A DNA stretch of 39,237 nt from Pseudolysinimonas_A sp041984585 (GCA_041984585.1 JBHIXX010000023.1:1-39237), one strand, 5' to 3'. Positions 8,308-16,633 are shown, counted from the first letter of the stretch. The notes: generated by a model from the sequence alone, not told the origin. Numbers and translations: made by a program.

Positions 8308-8331
8308 GGGACAAATCCTATCGGCCCGACC
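8308..8331 (+). repeat. Decayed copy of the tRNA-Pro 3' end (possible old attachment site)
   Basis: Bases 8308-8331 align without gaps to tRNA positions 8152-8175 (T arm through the first two bases of CCA) with 20 of 24 identical, including CAAATCCT and GCCCGACC. Nothing upstream resembles the rest of a tRNA. A partial 3'-end duplicate next to a tRNA is what integrase-mediated insertion leaves, but no integrase gene is present in the window. Confidence 0.55.
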
Positions 8332-8352
8332 CGCGCGAACTCGCGTCTTTCG

Positions 8353-8446
8353 CCCCCCCCGCCCTTCAACGTTGCCGCGCCCGCGCGTCCGCCAACCGGG
8401 CAACGTCCGACCCGGTCAGTACGCTGAGAGGAACGAGCGCGAGGAG
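8353..8446 (+). promoter_or_regulatory. Control region of the restriction-modification operon
   Basis: The tract runs from a C8 homopolymer (8353-8360) through an inverted repeat CGTTGCC (8370-8376) / GGCAACG (8399-8405). A -10 candidate TACGCT lies at 8420-8425 and a Shine-Dalgarno GAGGAG at 8441-8446. The right arm of the inverted repeat falls where the -35 is expected, so a regulator or one of the operon's own proteins could bind there. No other gene lies between the tRNA terminator and 8455. Confidence 0.45.
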
Positions 8447-8454
8447 ATTCACGA

Positions 8455-9117
8455 TTGTCACAGGACCGGTCTTCTGCGCCCTTGGTGAAGTCGAAGCAGC
8501 GGGTCGCGGACCACGGCGAGGTGTTCACGCCCGGCTGGATGGTCGACGACATGCTTGACCTGGTGAGGGCGGAGTCCGAGCGAATCGATTCGCGGGTTCT
8601 GGAGCCGGCGTGCGGGTCGGGCAACTTCCTCGTCCCGGTGCTTCGCCGCAAGCTCGCTACCGTGCAGGCTCGCTACGGCAAGTCGGACTTCGAGCGCCGG
8701 CATCAGGCGCTGCTCGCGCTCATGTGCATCTACGGGATTGAGTTGCTCGCAGACAACGCTGCGGAGTGCCGAGCGAATCTGATCGAGGTCTTCGCGAGCT
8801 ACCTCGTACTCGAGCCTGGTGACCCTTTCTATCGCGCCGCGGAGCGGGTGCTTGCCGCGAACATCGTGCAGGGAGATGCGCTAAGCATGACGACGGTCGG
8901 TTCGACGCCCGCAGCTCACGGCCACCCGATCGTCTTGCCGGAGTGGGGCTATCTCGGGAAAGGGAAGTACCAACGCAACGACTTCGAGTTCTCGAATCTC
9001 CGAGAGCGTGCCGCGTTCAATGCGGTCGACACGCTTTGGGCTCACCTTGAGGAGGCAGAGATCTTCAGCCCGGTGAAGTCGTATCAGAGCGCGACCGTCG
9101 AGGAGATCGCCTCATGA
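8455..9117 (+). CDS. Adenine-methyltransferase-fold protein, short first subunit (M1)
   Basis: A 220-residue protein starting at TTG, eight bases after GAGGAG. It has the N-terminal look of N6-adenine methyltransferases: GEVFTPGWMVDDMLDL, then SAM motif I LEPACGSGNFLVPVL (residues 49-63), post-I YGIELLADNAAECRANL, and NIVQGDAL as the acidic motif III. The protein ends without any (D/N)PPY catalytic motif, so alone it is unlikely to be an active methyltransferase. It overlaps the next gene by four bases (ATGA), so the two are translationally coupled and probably form a complex. Codon use is less GC-biased than the flanking chromosome, consistent with acquired DNA. Alternative: a standalone SAM-sensing subunit of the restriction complex. 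Confidence 0.8.
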   Translation: MSQDRSSAPLVKSKQRVADHGEVFTPGWMVDDMLDLVRAESERIDSRVLEPACGSGNFLVPVLRRKLATVQARYGKSDFERRHQALLALMCIYGIELLADNAAECRANLIEVFASYLVLEPGDPFYRAAERVLAANIVQGDALSMTTVGSTPAAHGHPIVLPEWGYLGKGKYQRNDFEFSNLRERAAFNAVDTLWAHLEEAEIFSPVKSYQSATVEEIAS

Positions 9118-10802
9118 CACAGGCATCCTTCGCTCTTCGTGGGCGGAACCCTGATGTGCTGACCTGCATCGCGAACCTGTCGAACGACGAGGTGTTCACC
9201 CCGCCAGGGTTCGCGAACCGGATGCTCGACACCCTGGAGACGGCGTGGGCCGATGTGAACGACGGGGCCAGCATCTGGGCGGATCCGACCGTCACCTTCC
9301 TCGACCCGTTTGCGAAGTCCGGCGTGTTCCTTCGGGAGATCACCTCCCGACTTAGCGACGGCCTGGCGCTAGTGATCCCCGACCTGCACGAGCGCGTGGA
9401 TCACATCTTGACCAAGCAAGTGTTCGGCATCGGGATCACGCAGCTCACCGCGATGCTCGCCAGGCGGAGCCTCTATTGTTCGAAGTGGGCGAACGGTCCG
9501 CACTCCATCGCGAAATCCTTGCAGACCTCTGAGGGAAACATCTGGTTCGAGCGGACCGAACACACCTGGACTGGGCGCAAGACCGAGAAGCAGATACATC
9601 CGACGTCTGGTTCAGAAATCTCAGTCGAGATCTCTGGTACCGGGAGTTGCCGCTGCGGAGCGAAGGAAGCTCAGTACGCCCGCGGCGACGACCTCGAGAC
9701 CCACGCGTATGCACTCATCCATACCGACGACGCAAAGACGTTCGTCGCTGATCGCTTCGGAGCCGACATGCACTTTGACATCATCATCGGGAACCCGCCG
9801 TATCAGCTCAACGATGGTGGCGGGGAAGGCTCCAGCGCTACGACGCTATATCACCGGTTCGTGGAGCAAGCGAAAGCGCTCGAACCGGCTCAGCTAGTGA
9901 TGGTTACCCCGGCACGGTGGTACAGCGGCGGCAAGGGGCTGAAGGACTTCCGCGAGTCGATGCTTGGCGACGGGGGGCTTGCCGAGATTCACGACTTCCA
10001 GGAGACCGACCTGGTCTTCCCGGGACTGAATATTCGTGGCGGGGTCAGCTACTTCCGTTGGGCACGCGAACATGAAGGTGGGGTCGCGGTTCACAACCAC
10101 CGCAAGGGTGGCGACACCTCCTTCATGGTCAGACCACCGCGGGAGGACGGCGTTAAGACCTTCGTTCGCCATAACGAAGCCATCTCCATTCTTCGCAAGG
10201 TTCGCGAGAAGGGCGAGGCGACCATGGACACTCGCGTGCAACCGAGGAATCCCTACGGGATACCAGCGAACTTCGCCAAGTTCTCTACCAGCAAGAACGA
10301 GGCGACTCCTGTGCTGCTCTTTCGGAGTCGGCGTGGATCGACGGCGAATCGTGAGGTGTTTGTCGGACACGATGCGATTGCCAAGAACAAGGCCTTCGTC
10401 GAGAGAGTCAAGGTACTTGTGTCGAAGGCAAGCCCGGGCGGAGATGAATATCCGCACGCCGTCCTAGGGCGCCCGATCATCGCCCCGAAGGGCTCGGTCT
10501 CGACGGAGACGTATCTCATTGTCGACTTTCCAGATAGCGAGATAGAGGCCGAGAACCTTGTCGGCTACATGCAGACCAGGTTTTTCCGATTTCTCGTCTC
10601 CCTGATCAAGACCACTCAGAACATCTCCCAGGACTGTTTCGCATTCGTCCCAGTCCAGGACCTCTCGCGCGCCTGGGATGACTCTGCGCTTTACGCAAAG
10701 TATGGAATCACCGAGACTGAGTCGCTGTTCATCGAGACCCAGGTGCGCGCCACACCGTCTGACGACGCCGCCGATGAGAGCGCGGTCGAGGATGACGAGT
10801 GA
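9114..10802 (+). CDS. N6-adenine DNA methyltransferase (Eco57I-like), second subunit (M2)
   Basis: A 562-residue protein. It repeats the M1 opening (NDEVFTPPGFANRMLDTL), followed by a motif I variant LDPFAKSGVFLREI (residues 63-76) in which the first glycine of the usual PxcGsG is Lys68. Then come FGIGITQLTAMLARRSLYCS, a Cys pair in GSCRCGAKE, and the catalytic motif FDIIIGNPPYQL (NPPY at 227-230). A long C-terminal region follows that should recognise the DNA target. The family transfers a methyl group to adenine N6 to protect host DNA. It overlaps M1 by four bases and the next gene by eleven. The C-terminal tail is acidic and probably flexible. Confidence 0.87.
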   Translation: MTQASFALRGRNPDVLTCIANLSNDEVFTPPGFANRMLDTLETAWADVNDGASIWADPTVTFLDPFAKSGVFLREITSRLSDGLALVIPDLHERVDHILTKQVFGIGITQLTAMLARRSLYCSKWANGPHSIAKSLQTSEGNIWFERTEHTWTGRKTEKQIHPTSGSEISVEISGTGSCRCGAKEAQYARGDDLETHAYALIHTDDAKTFVADRFGADMHFDIIIGNPPYQLNDGGGEGSSATTLYHRFVEQAKALEPAQLVMVTPARWYSGGKGLKDFRESMLGDGGLAEIHDFQETDLVFPGLNIRGGVSYFRWAREHEGGVAVHNHRKGGDTSFMVRPPREDGVKTFVRHNEAISILRKVREKGEATMDTRVQPRNPYGIPANFAKFSTSKNEATPVLLFRSRRGSTANREVFVGHDAIAKNKAFVERVKVLVSKASPGGDEYPHAVLGRPIIAPKGSVSTETYLIVDFPDSEIEAENLVGYMQTRFFRFLVSLIKTTQNISQDCFAFVPVQDLSRAWDDSALYAKYGITETESLFIETQVRATPSDDAADESAVEDDE

Positions 10803-13281
10803 GATCGAGTCACTCCCGGAGCGGGAACTTGCCACCCGCCGCATCTACGCCTATCGGTTCAAACTGAGTGAGCTCGAAGGGCGAATTAAGGTCGGTGAAA
10901 CCGGTAGGGCAGTCAGGGAGCGCATCGACGAGCAGATAAGAACCGCGGGTCTAGCCGACCTTGTCGAGATCCTCTTCAACGAACCGGCGATCGATCGGGC
11001 CGGGCACGCATTCGCAGACAAGGCTGTTCACGCAGAACTGAAGAAGCTGCCCAATGTCGACCACCTCAATACCGGGGGTGGAAGCGAGTGGTTCGAGTGC
11101 AGCCTGGATGACGTCCGAAATGCGTATCAGAGTGTCGTCGCCGGCCGTACCATTGAGCCGGGCAGGACCGAGGACTTCAGACCACGCGACGAGCAGACCC
11201 GAGCGGTCGCCCAGACCAAGGCATATTTCGATGCGGTCTCGGTCGCCGATCCGACCGCGGTGCCGCGTTTCCTCTGGAACGCGAAGATGCGCTTCGGAAA
11301 GACATTCGCTGCGTACAATCTCGCGCTCGAGCTGAAGGCGAAGCGGGTCCTCGTCGCGACGTTCAAACCAGTCGTCGCCGACGCATGGAAGACCGACTTG
11401 GAGACGCACGTCCAATTTGAGGGTTGGGTGTTCCGTCAGACCGGCAACGAGCCAGTCGCCGGACAGGACGAGAAGTACGTGTATTTCGCGTCCTTCCAGG
11501 ACCTCTTCGGGGTCGACCAGTCGGGGAGGTTCAAGCCCAAGAACGCTTGGATCGCCGACGAGCATTGGGATCTGGTCATTTTTGATGAGTACCACTACGG
11601 TGCCTGGCGCTACGCGGACGAGCTCCTCGCAGGCGAGTCCGGTGGCGGCAAGCAAGACGTCGAGGCTGAGTTCACCGAAGCTTCGAATCTGTTCGATGAA
11701 GAGCAGGACGAATGGGGCAAAGACGAGATTGATTTCCTCCCGTTCCAACATGCCGGAGCGTTCTTGTATCTCTCCGGCACCCCGTTTCGCGCGCTCGCAT
11801 CCGGCAAGTTCGCTCCGGAGCAGATTTTCAACTGGACCTATACGGACGAGCAGGCGGCGAAGGCGGAGTGGGTCGAAGGCGCTGAACAGCTGACAAATCC
11901 TTACGCCGCATTGCCTGGCATGCAGCTGCTGACCTACGAGGTCCCCGCTGAAATGCGCGCCATTGCGGCCACTGGGGTGCGGAACGAGTTCGATCTCAAC
12001 GCGTTCTTCAAGGCATCCGGGAGTGGCAACAACGCGAAGTTCGATCAGGCCGACTTCGTACTCGCCTGGCTTGATTGGCTCCGCGGGCAGGGCGCCGCAG
12101 CCATCGAGACTGCGCTTGACGCGCAGGCAATGCCGATGCCATTCGCCTCGGCTCACATTCGGCAATACCTGGACCACAGCGTCTGGTTCCTGCCGAGCGT
12201 CGCGGCGGTGCACGCGATGAGGAACCTTCTGACTGCCCCTGGGAGTTGGTGGGGCGACTATGGCGTACTGGCTGTCGCTGGCGAGAGCGCAGGGATCGGC
12301 GAGGCAGCCCTACCACCCGTGACGACGGCGATAGGCTCGGGGTATGACACCAAGACCATCACCCTGACGTGCGGAAAGCTGCTGACCGGTGTCACCGTGC
12401 GCCAATGGGCATCCATCTTCATGTTGTGCAATCTGTCTTCGCCGGAGACGTACTTCCAGGCAGCTTTCCGGGTGCAGTCCGCATGGTCAGTCAAGAACCC
12501 AGACGGGGATGAGCCCCGTCGCGAGCGAGTCGAGAAGCCTGCCTGTCTCGTTATCGACTTTGCCCCGAGTCGGGCGCTCCGTCTATACGCCGACTACGGA
12601 GTTCGACTTGGAACGGGTGCGGATCCTCAGCAGGACCTGCACGACCTGGCAAAGTATCTCCCCGTTCTGGCCTTCGAGGGCGCATCCATGCACCGCGTGG
12701 ACGCTGGTGAAATCCTCGACGTGGCATTGCAGTCTGCCTCGGTCGACGCCCGACAGATGGACTCCCTGCGATACATCAACCCCCGGGCCGGCATCCATGC
12801 GCGCCTTGGCGCTGAAGCTAAGGGGGCGCTCGATGCCATCCGCGTAGTGCACGGGAAGGCAAGCAAGAAGGCCAAGGACTCGCCGACGATCGTCGCCGAT
12901 GACCCCGACATCGAGCCCACCACCGCGACGGGCAACGAAGAAGGTGGCGGCGGGCGCGAAGATCCAGAGGCCGATGTAGGCGCCCTGACCAAGCGCCTGC
13001 AATTCCTGGCACGGCGCATCAACGCCTTCATGTACCTCTCCCAGAACTACGAAAAGACCCTCGCCGATGTGTTGGCCACGGACGAAGTCGAGCTCTTTCA
13101 GCAGGTGATGGAGTTGACGCCGTCCCAGATGGGCGCGTTGGTCAGAGCTGGGTTGTTCAACGAGTCGGCACTGAGGCTAGCCATCCTCCAGTTCGCCCGG
13201 GCGGAACGCGAATCACTCCCGTATACCGGCATCGACCCCTGGGCCGACGGAATACCCGTGACCGGCGTTGCCGATGACTAG
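10792..13281 (+). CDS. GIY-YIG/T5orf172-like domain fused to SF2 helicase, first copy (RH1)
   Basis: An 829-residue protein. I take the ATG at 10792; a more upstream in-frame ATG would add 38 residues read through the M2 gene out of frame. Residues 17-110 form a GIY-YIG-type nuclease domain of the T5orf172 sort: RRIYAY (17-21), GRIKVGET (30-37), Arg42/Arg44, FADKAVHAEL (74-83) and SEWFEC. Then comes a superfamily-2 ATPase: motif I MRFGKT (166-171), Ia VLVATFKP, II DEYH (265-268), III LSGTP (327-331), a GKLLTGVTV motif V, and QAAFRVQ (556-562) in place of motif VI. The expected role is ATP-dependent restriction, with DNA translocation or remodelling coupled to cleavage. It overlaps both neighbours. 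An acidic, Gly-rich linker (TTATGNEEGGGG region) precedes the C-terminal helical domain. Confidence 0.85.
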   Translation: MTSEIESLPERELATRRIYAYRFKLSELEGRIKVGETGRAVRERIDEQIRTAGLADLVEILFNEPAIDRAGHAFADKAVHAELKKLPNVDHLNTGGGSEWFECSLDDVRNAYQSVVAGRTIEPGRTEDFRPRDEQTRAVAQTKAYFDAVSVADPTAVPRFLWNAKMRFGKTFAAYNLALELKAKRVLVATFKPVVADAWKTDLETHVQFEGWVFRQTGNEPVAGQDEKYVYFASFQDLFGVDQSGRFKPKNAWIADEHWDLVIFDEYHYGAWRYADELLAGESGGGKQDVEAEFTEASNLFDEEQDEWGKDEIDFLPFQHAGAFLYLSGTPFRALASGKFAPEQIFNWTYTDEQAAKAEWVEGAEQLTNPYAALPGMQLLTYEVPAEMRAIAATGVRNEFDLNAFFKASGSGNNAKFDQADFVLAWLDWLRGQGAAAIETALDAQAMPMPFASAHIRQYLDHSVWFLPSVAAVHAMRNLLTAPGSWWGDYGVLAVAGESAGIGEAALPPVTTAIGSGYDTKTITLTCGKLLTGVTVRQWASIFMLCNLSSPETYFQAAFRVQSAWSVKNPDGDEPRRERVEKPACLVIDFAPSRALRLYADYGVRLGTGADPQQDLHDLAKYLPVLAFEGASMHRVDAGEILDVALQSASVDARQMDSLRYINPRAGIHARLGAEAKGALDAIRVVHGKASKKAKDSPTIVADDPDIEPTTATGNEEGGGGREDPEADVGALTKRLQFLARRINAFMYLSQNYEKTLADVLATDEVELFQQVMELTPSQMGALVRAGLFNESALRLAILQFARAERESLPYTGIDPWADGIPVTGVADD

Positions 13282-15817
13282 GCCGCTCGATGACCTGCTG
13301 CCGGAGCGCCCCGAGGGGCAGCTCCGCATCTACGCCTACGCCATCCACGACGAGGCGCACGAGGGCTGGCTGAAGGTCGGCCAGACCACGCAGGACGTCA
13401 AGGCGCGGGTCGCCCAGCAGGTGAAGACCGCCGCGGTGACGAACTACACGATCGTGCTGGACAAGCCGGCGATCCGCGATGACGGCTCGTTCTTCAGCGA
13501 CCATGCGGTGCGGGAGCGGCTGAGGGTGAAGGGGCACGCGAACCCGACGCTGGAGTGGATGGAGTGCACGGTCGACGACGTGCTCACCGCGATCACGGAG
13601 CTCCGCACGGGGCAGGCGGTCACGGGGACGCACCACGAGACGTTCCCGATGCGTCCGGAGCAGAAGCGGGCGGTGCAGCGGACGCACGACTACTTCCATT
13701 CGGTGTGGAAGGAGGACATGCACGCGGTCCCGCGGTTCCTGTGGAACGCGAAGATGCGCTTCGGCAAGACCTTCACCAGCTACCAGCTCGCGAAGTCGCT
13801 CGGCGCGAAGCGCGTGCTCGTCGTGACGTTCAAGCCGGCGGTCGAGGACGCGTGGGCGTCCGACCTGCTGAGCCACCAGGACTTCGACGGCTGGCAGTAC
13901 GTTTCGAAGTCGTCGGGGATCGACCCCTCGACGGTGGGAAAGAAGACGCCGCTCGTCTACTTCGGCTCGTTCCAGGACCTGCTCGGCCGCGACAAGAAGA
14001 CCGGGCTGATCAAGCCGAAGAACGAGTGGATCCACGGGATCGACTGGGACCTGGTCGTGTTCGACGAGTACCACTACGGGGCGTGGCGGGACAGCGCGAA
14101 GGAGCTGTTCGAGGGGGAGGACGAGAAGGAGGCGAAGAAGGAGCTCGCGGGGGAGTACGGCGAGGGTCTGGAGACGTTCGACGAGGAGCTGGACGAGCTG
14201 GGCAGCGACGAGAAAGACTTCCTGCCGATCACGACCCGGGCCTACCTGTACCTTTCGGGCACGCCGTTCAAGGCGCTGGCGACCGGTGAGTTCATCGAGG
14301 AACAGATCTTCAACTGGACCTACACGGACGAGCAGAAGGCGAAGGCCGACTACGCGAAGAAGCACCCGGAGAAGCTGAACCCGTATGGAGCCTTGCCGGA
14401 GATGCGTCTGCTGACGTACCAGATGCCCGACGAGCTGCTCGCGGTCGCGAGCGCGGGCGAGTTCGACGAGTTCGACTTGAACGCGTTCTTCGCCGCGACC
14501 GGCGTCGGCTCGAATGCGTCGTTCACCCACAAGGACGACGTGCAGAAGTGGCTCGACATCATTCGGGGCCAGCACCTGCCGACGCAGGTGGATGCGCTGA
14601 AGGGCGGGAGTCGGCCTCCGTTCCCCTACTCCGACGTGCGTCTGTTGCCCTACCTGCAGCACTCGTTTTGGTTCCTGCCGAATGTGGCCGCGTGCCACGC
14701 GATGGCGAACCTGTTCGCCGAGAAGCAGAACGTGCCCTACTGGGGGCAGTACCAGGTGCTGAATGCCGCGGGCCCGGGTGCCGGCATCGGCCTCGAGGCG
14801 CTCCCGCCGGTGCGTCAGGCGATCGGCAACGGCGTCGACACGAAGACGATCACGCTGTCGTGCGGGAAGCTGACCACCGGTGTGACGGTCGCCCAGTGGG
14901 CCTCCATCCTGATGCTCCGCAACCTGAAGTCGCCGGAGACCTACTTCCAGGCGGCGTTCCGCGTGCAGTCGCCGTGGTCGATCAAGAACCCCAACGGCGA
15001 CGACCCCCACGAGCAGGAGGTGATCAAGCCGGTCTGCTTCGTGTTCGACTTCGCCCCGACCCGAGCGCTGCGGCAGCTCTCCGACTACGCGATCGGCTTG
15101 TCGCCCGATCAGCCGAACCCGGAGAAGGCGGTCGAGGAACTCGTCTCGTTCCTTCCGGTGCTCGCCTACGACGGGGCGAACATGACTCAGGTCGATGCGG
15201 GCGGCATCCTCGACATCGCGATGGCGGGCACGTCGGCGACGCTGCTGGCCCGCAAGTGGGAGTCGGCGATCCTCGTCAACGTCGACAACGACACCCTCAA
15301 GAAGGTAATGGGCCACGAGAAGGCGTTGGCGGCGGTGATGAACATCGAGGGCTTCCGCGCGCTCGGCGCGGACGTCTTCGAGACGGTCATCAACAAGTCG
15401 GAGTCGGTGAAGAACACCAAGAAGACCAAGGGGGACGACCTGACCCCGAAGGAGAGGAAGGAGCTCTCCGAAGAGGAGAAGGAGTACAAGTCGAAGCGGA
15501 AGCAGATCCAGGAGAAGCTGATCAAGTTCGCGACGCGCATCCCCGCGTTCATGTACTTGACGGACTACCGCGAGAACACGCTCAAGGACGTCATCACCAA
15601 GCTGGAGCCGGGGCTGTTCCGCGCGGTGACGGGGCTCACGGTGGAGGACTTCGACCTGCTCGTGTCGCTCGGCGTGTTCAATGCCTCGCAGATGAACCAG
15701 GCCGTCTTCGCGTTCCGGCGGTACGAGGACGCATCCCTCGCGTACACGGGGATCGCTTCGCATGAGGGGTTGCGGAAGATCGGGCTGTACGACACGGTTG
15801 TGGCCGTCGAGAAGTGA
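13274..15817 (+). CDS. GIY-YIG/T5orf172-like domain fused to SF2 helicase, second copy (RH2)
   Basis: An 847-residue paralogue of the preceding protein with the same architecture and nearly the same spacing. IYAY lies at 19-22, LKVGQT at 33-38, Arg45, FFSDHAVRERL around Asp76, GKT at 164-166, DEYH at 264-267, LSGTP at 327-331, and QAAFRVQ at 559-565. Long blocks such as VPRFLWNAKMRFGKTF and SPETYFQAAFRVQS are identical in both copies. A highly charged Lys/Glu segment (residues ~710-745) replaces the Gly-rich linker of the first copy. Codon use is much more GC-ending than in the first copy, so this is not a recent duplication in place. The genes overlap by eight bases (the ATG lies before the TAG of RH1), so coupled translation and a heteromeric complex are likely. 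Confidence 0.85.
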   Translation: MTRPLDDLLPERPEGQLRIYAYAIHDEAHEGWLKVGQTTQDVKARVAQQVKTAAVTNYTIVLDKPAIRDDGSFFSDHAVRERLRVKGHANPTLEWMECTVDDVLTAITELRTGQAVTGTHHETFPMRPEQKRAVQRTHDYFHSVWKEDMHAVPRFLWNAKMRFGKTFTSYQLAKSLGAKRVLVVTFKPAVEDAWASDLLSHQDFDGWQYVSKSSGIDPSTVGKKTPLVYFGSFQDLLGRDKKTGLIKPKNEWIHGIDWDLVVFDEYHYGAWRDSAKELFEGEDEKEAKKELAGEYGEGLETFDEELDELGSDEKDFLPITTRAYLYLSGTPFKALATGEFIEEQIFNWTYTDEQKAKADYAKKHPEKLNPYGALPEMRLLTYQMPDELLAVASAGEFDEFDLNAFFAATGVGSNASFTHKDDVQKWLDIIRGQHLPTQVDALKGGSRPPFPYSDVRLLPYLQHSFWFLPNVAACHAMANLFAEKQNVPYWGQYQVLNAAGPGAGIGLEALPPVRQAIGNGVDTKTITLSCGKLTTGVTVAQWASILMLRNLKSPETYFQAAFRVQSPWSIKNPNGDDPHEQEVIKPVCFVFDFAPTRALRQLSDYAIGLSPDQPNPEKAVEELVSFLPVLAYDGANMTQVDAGGILDIAMAGTSATLLARKWESAILVNVDNDTLKKVMGHEKALAAVMNIEGFRALGADVFETVINKSESVKNTKKTKGDDLTPKERKELSEEEKEYKSKRKQIQEKLIKFATRIPAFMYLTDYRENTLKDVITKLEPGLFRAVTGLTVEDFDLLVSLGVFNASQMNQAVFAFRRYEDASLAYTGIASHEGLRKIGLYDTVVAVEK

Positions 15818-16022
15818 CCGACGTGCGACTCGGAGGATTGGGAGGCGGAGTAGGCTGTGGCCGCGGTTCAATGCCCAGGAAGCAATTGTTGCGTTCGCCC
15901 GGTCGCGCTCGTTGTCGGCCATTGCCTAGGAATGGAGCGGGCTTGAGCACCTTCCAAGGCGTGGCCCCGCGAGTCTGCGCTCGGGTACTGCGGCGAGCGC
16001 GCCGAACGACTGGTGCAGCTTG
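15818..16022. other. Non-coding stretch between RM operon and membrane-protein gene
   Basis: I see no convincing gene. A TAGGCT hexamer at 15851-15856 could be a -10. A 50-codon frame from the ATG at 15871 ends in TGA at 16021-16023, overlapping the ATG of the next gene (TGATG), which would allow coupling, but its Arg-rich sequence looks like untranslated GC-rich DNA. No hairpin with a T-tract follows the RM operon. Confidence 0.4.
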
Positions 16023-16547
16023 ATGGGCTGCATCGCGATCATCCTCTCGGGTGTCATCCTCATTGGCGGCATTGTCCCCGCCTTCGCAAGCGGGAACTGG
16101 GGCCTCGCAATTGTGCTCATCGGCGTGCTCATCGGCATCTGGTGGATCGCGGGGATGCTTCACAATCGTGCACTTGTCGCTCAAGGCATCCGGGGAGAGA
16201 TCGGCACTCGGGCGATCCAGCGCACTCCCGAGTGGGAGAGAGCGTTTGAAGCTGGCGAGTACTCACGCGCGGCAAGCGTGACGAGGGCGATGGTCGCGGA
16301 GGCGCGTCAGTCGAAGCTCTTCGAAGGTGACCGCGTCACGTTTGCCGCGCTTTCGACGCTCCACATCGGCACCCTGCACCTCGCGGGTGAAGTCACTGAG
16401 CGGAGTTCAGCGACCAATGAGCTCTTGAAGCTCTTTCCGCCGGGTGAGGTTGCGCAGATGCGCGCGGATCTTGACGAGATCCTCTCGCTGCCGCGAGCCG
16501 AACTGGTGCGGGAACTCCTGACGTTTCGCCGAGACGTGCTTCCCTAG
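16023..16547 (+). CDS. Two-helix membrane protein of unknown function
   Basis: A 174-residue protein. Two hydrophobic helices fill residues ~3-22 and ~27-46, with a short loop (FASGNWG) between them. They are followed by a soluble helical C-terminal part that reads like alpha-helical repeats (EWERAFEAGEYSRAASVTRAM, STLHIGTLHLAG, AQMRADLDEIL). I recognise no family. A TTG at 16020 would add one residue, and neither start has a clear ribosome binding site. It sits inside the accessory island, after the restriction operon and convergent with the GTPase cassette. A possible role is a membrane component of a defence system, but that is only an inference from position. Confidence 0.6.
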   Translation: MGCIAIILSGVILIGGIVPAFASGNWGLAIVLIGVLIGIWWIAGMLHNRALVAQGIRGEIGTRAIQRTPEWERAFEAGEYSRAASVTRAMVAEARQSKLFEGDRVTFAALSTLHIGTLHLAGEVTERSSATNELLKLFPPGEVAQMRADLDEILSLPRAELVRELLTFRRDVLP

Positions 16548-16633
16548 CTCGGAGGTAAGGGAGCCCTCTTCCACGCGAGTTGCCGGACCCTGGGTTTGCG
16601 CGGCAATGTCGATGACGGCGCCAGGCCGAGCAA

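Noticed and set aside
13157..15922. A 921-codon open frame on the minus strand opposite RH2
   Set aside because: It is Arg/Leu/Val-rich without recognisable domains, and it is the mirror of a GC-ending coding strand. RH2 on the plus strand has full helicase motifs.
15871..16023. A 50-codon frame with a stop overlapping the next ATG
   Set aside because: Arg-rich with no pattern of a folded peptide and no ribosome binding site. The TGATG overlap alone is not enough.
16548..16633. Bidirectional terminator between the convergent genes
   Set aside because: Only TTGCCG/CGGCAA with a long loop could pair, and there is no T-tract on either strand.
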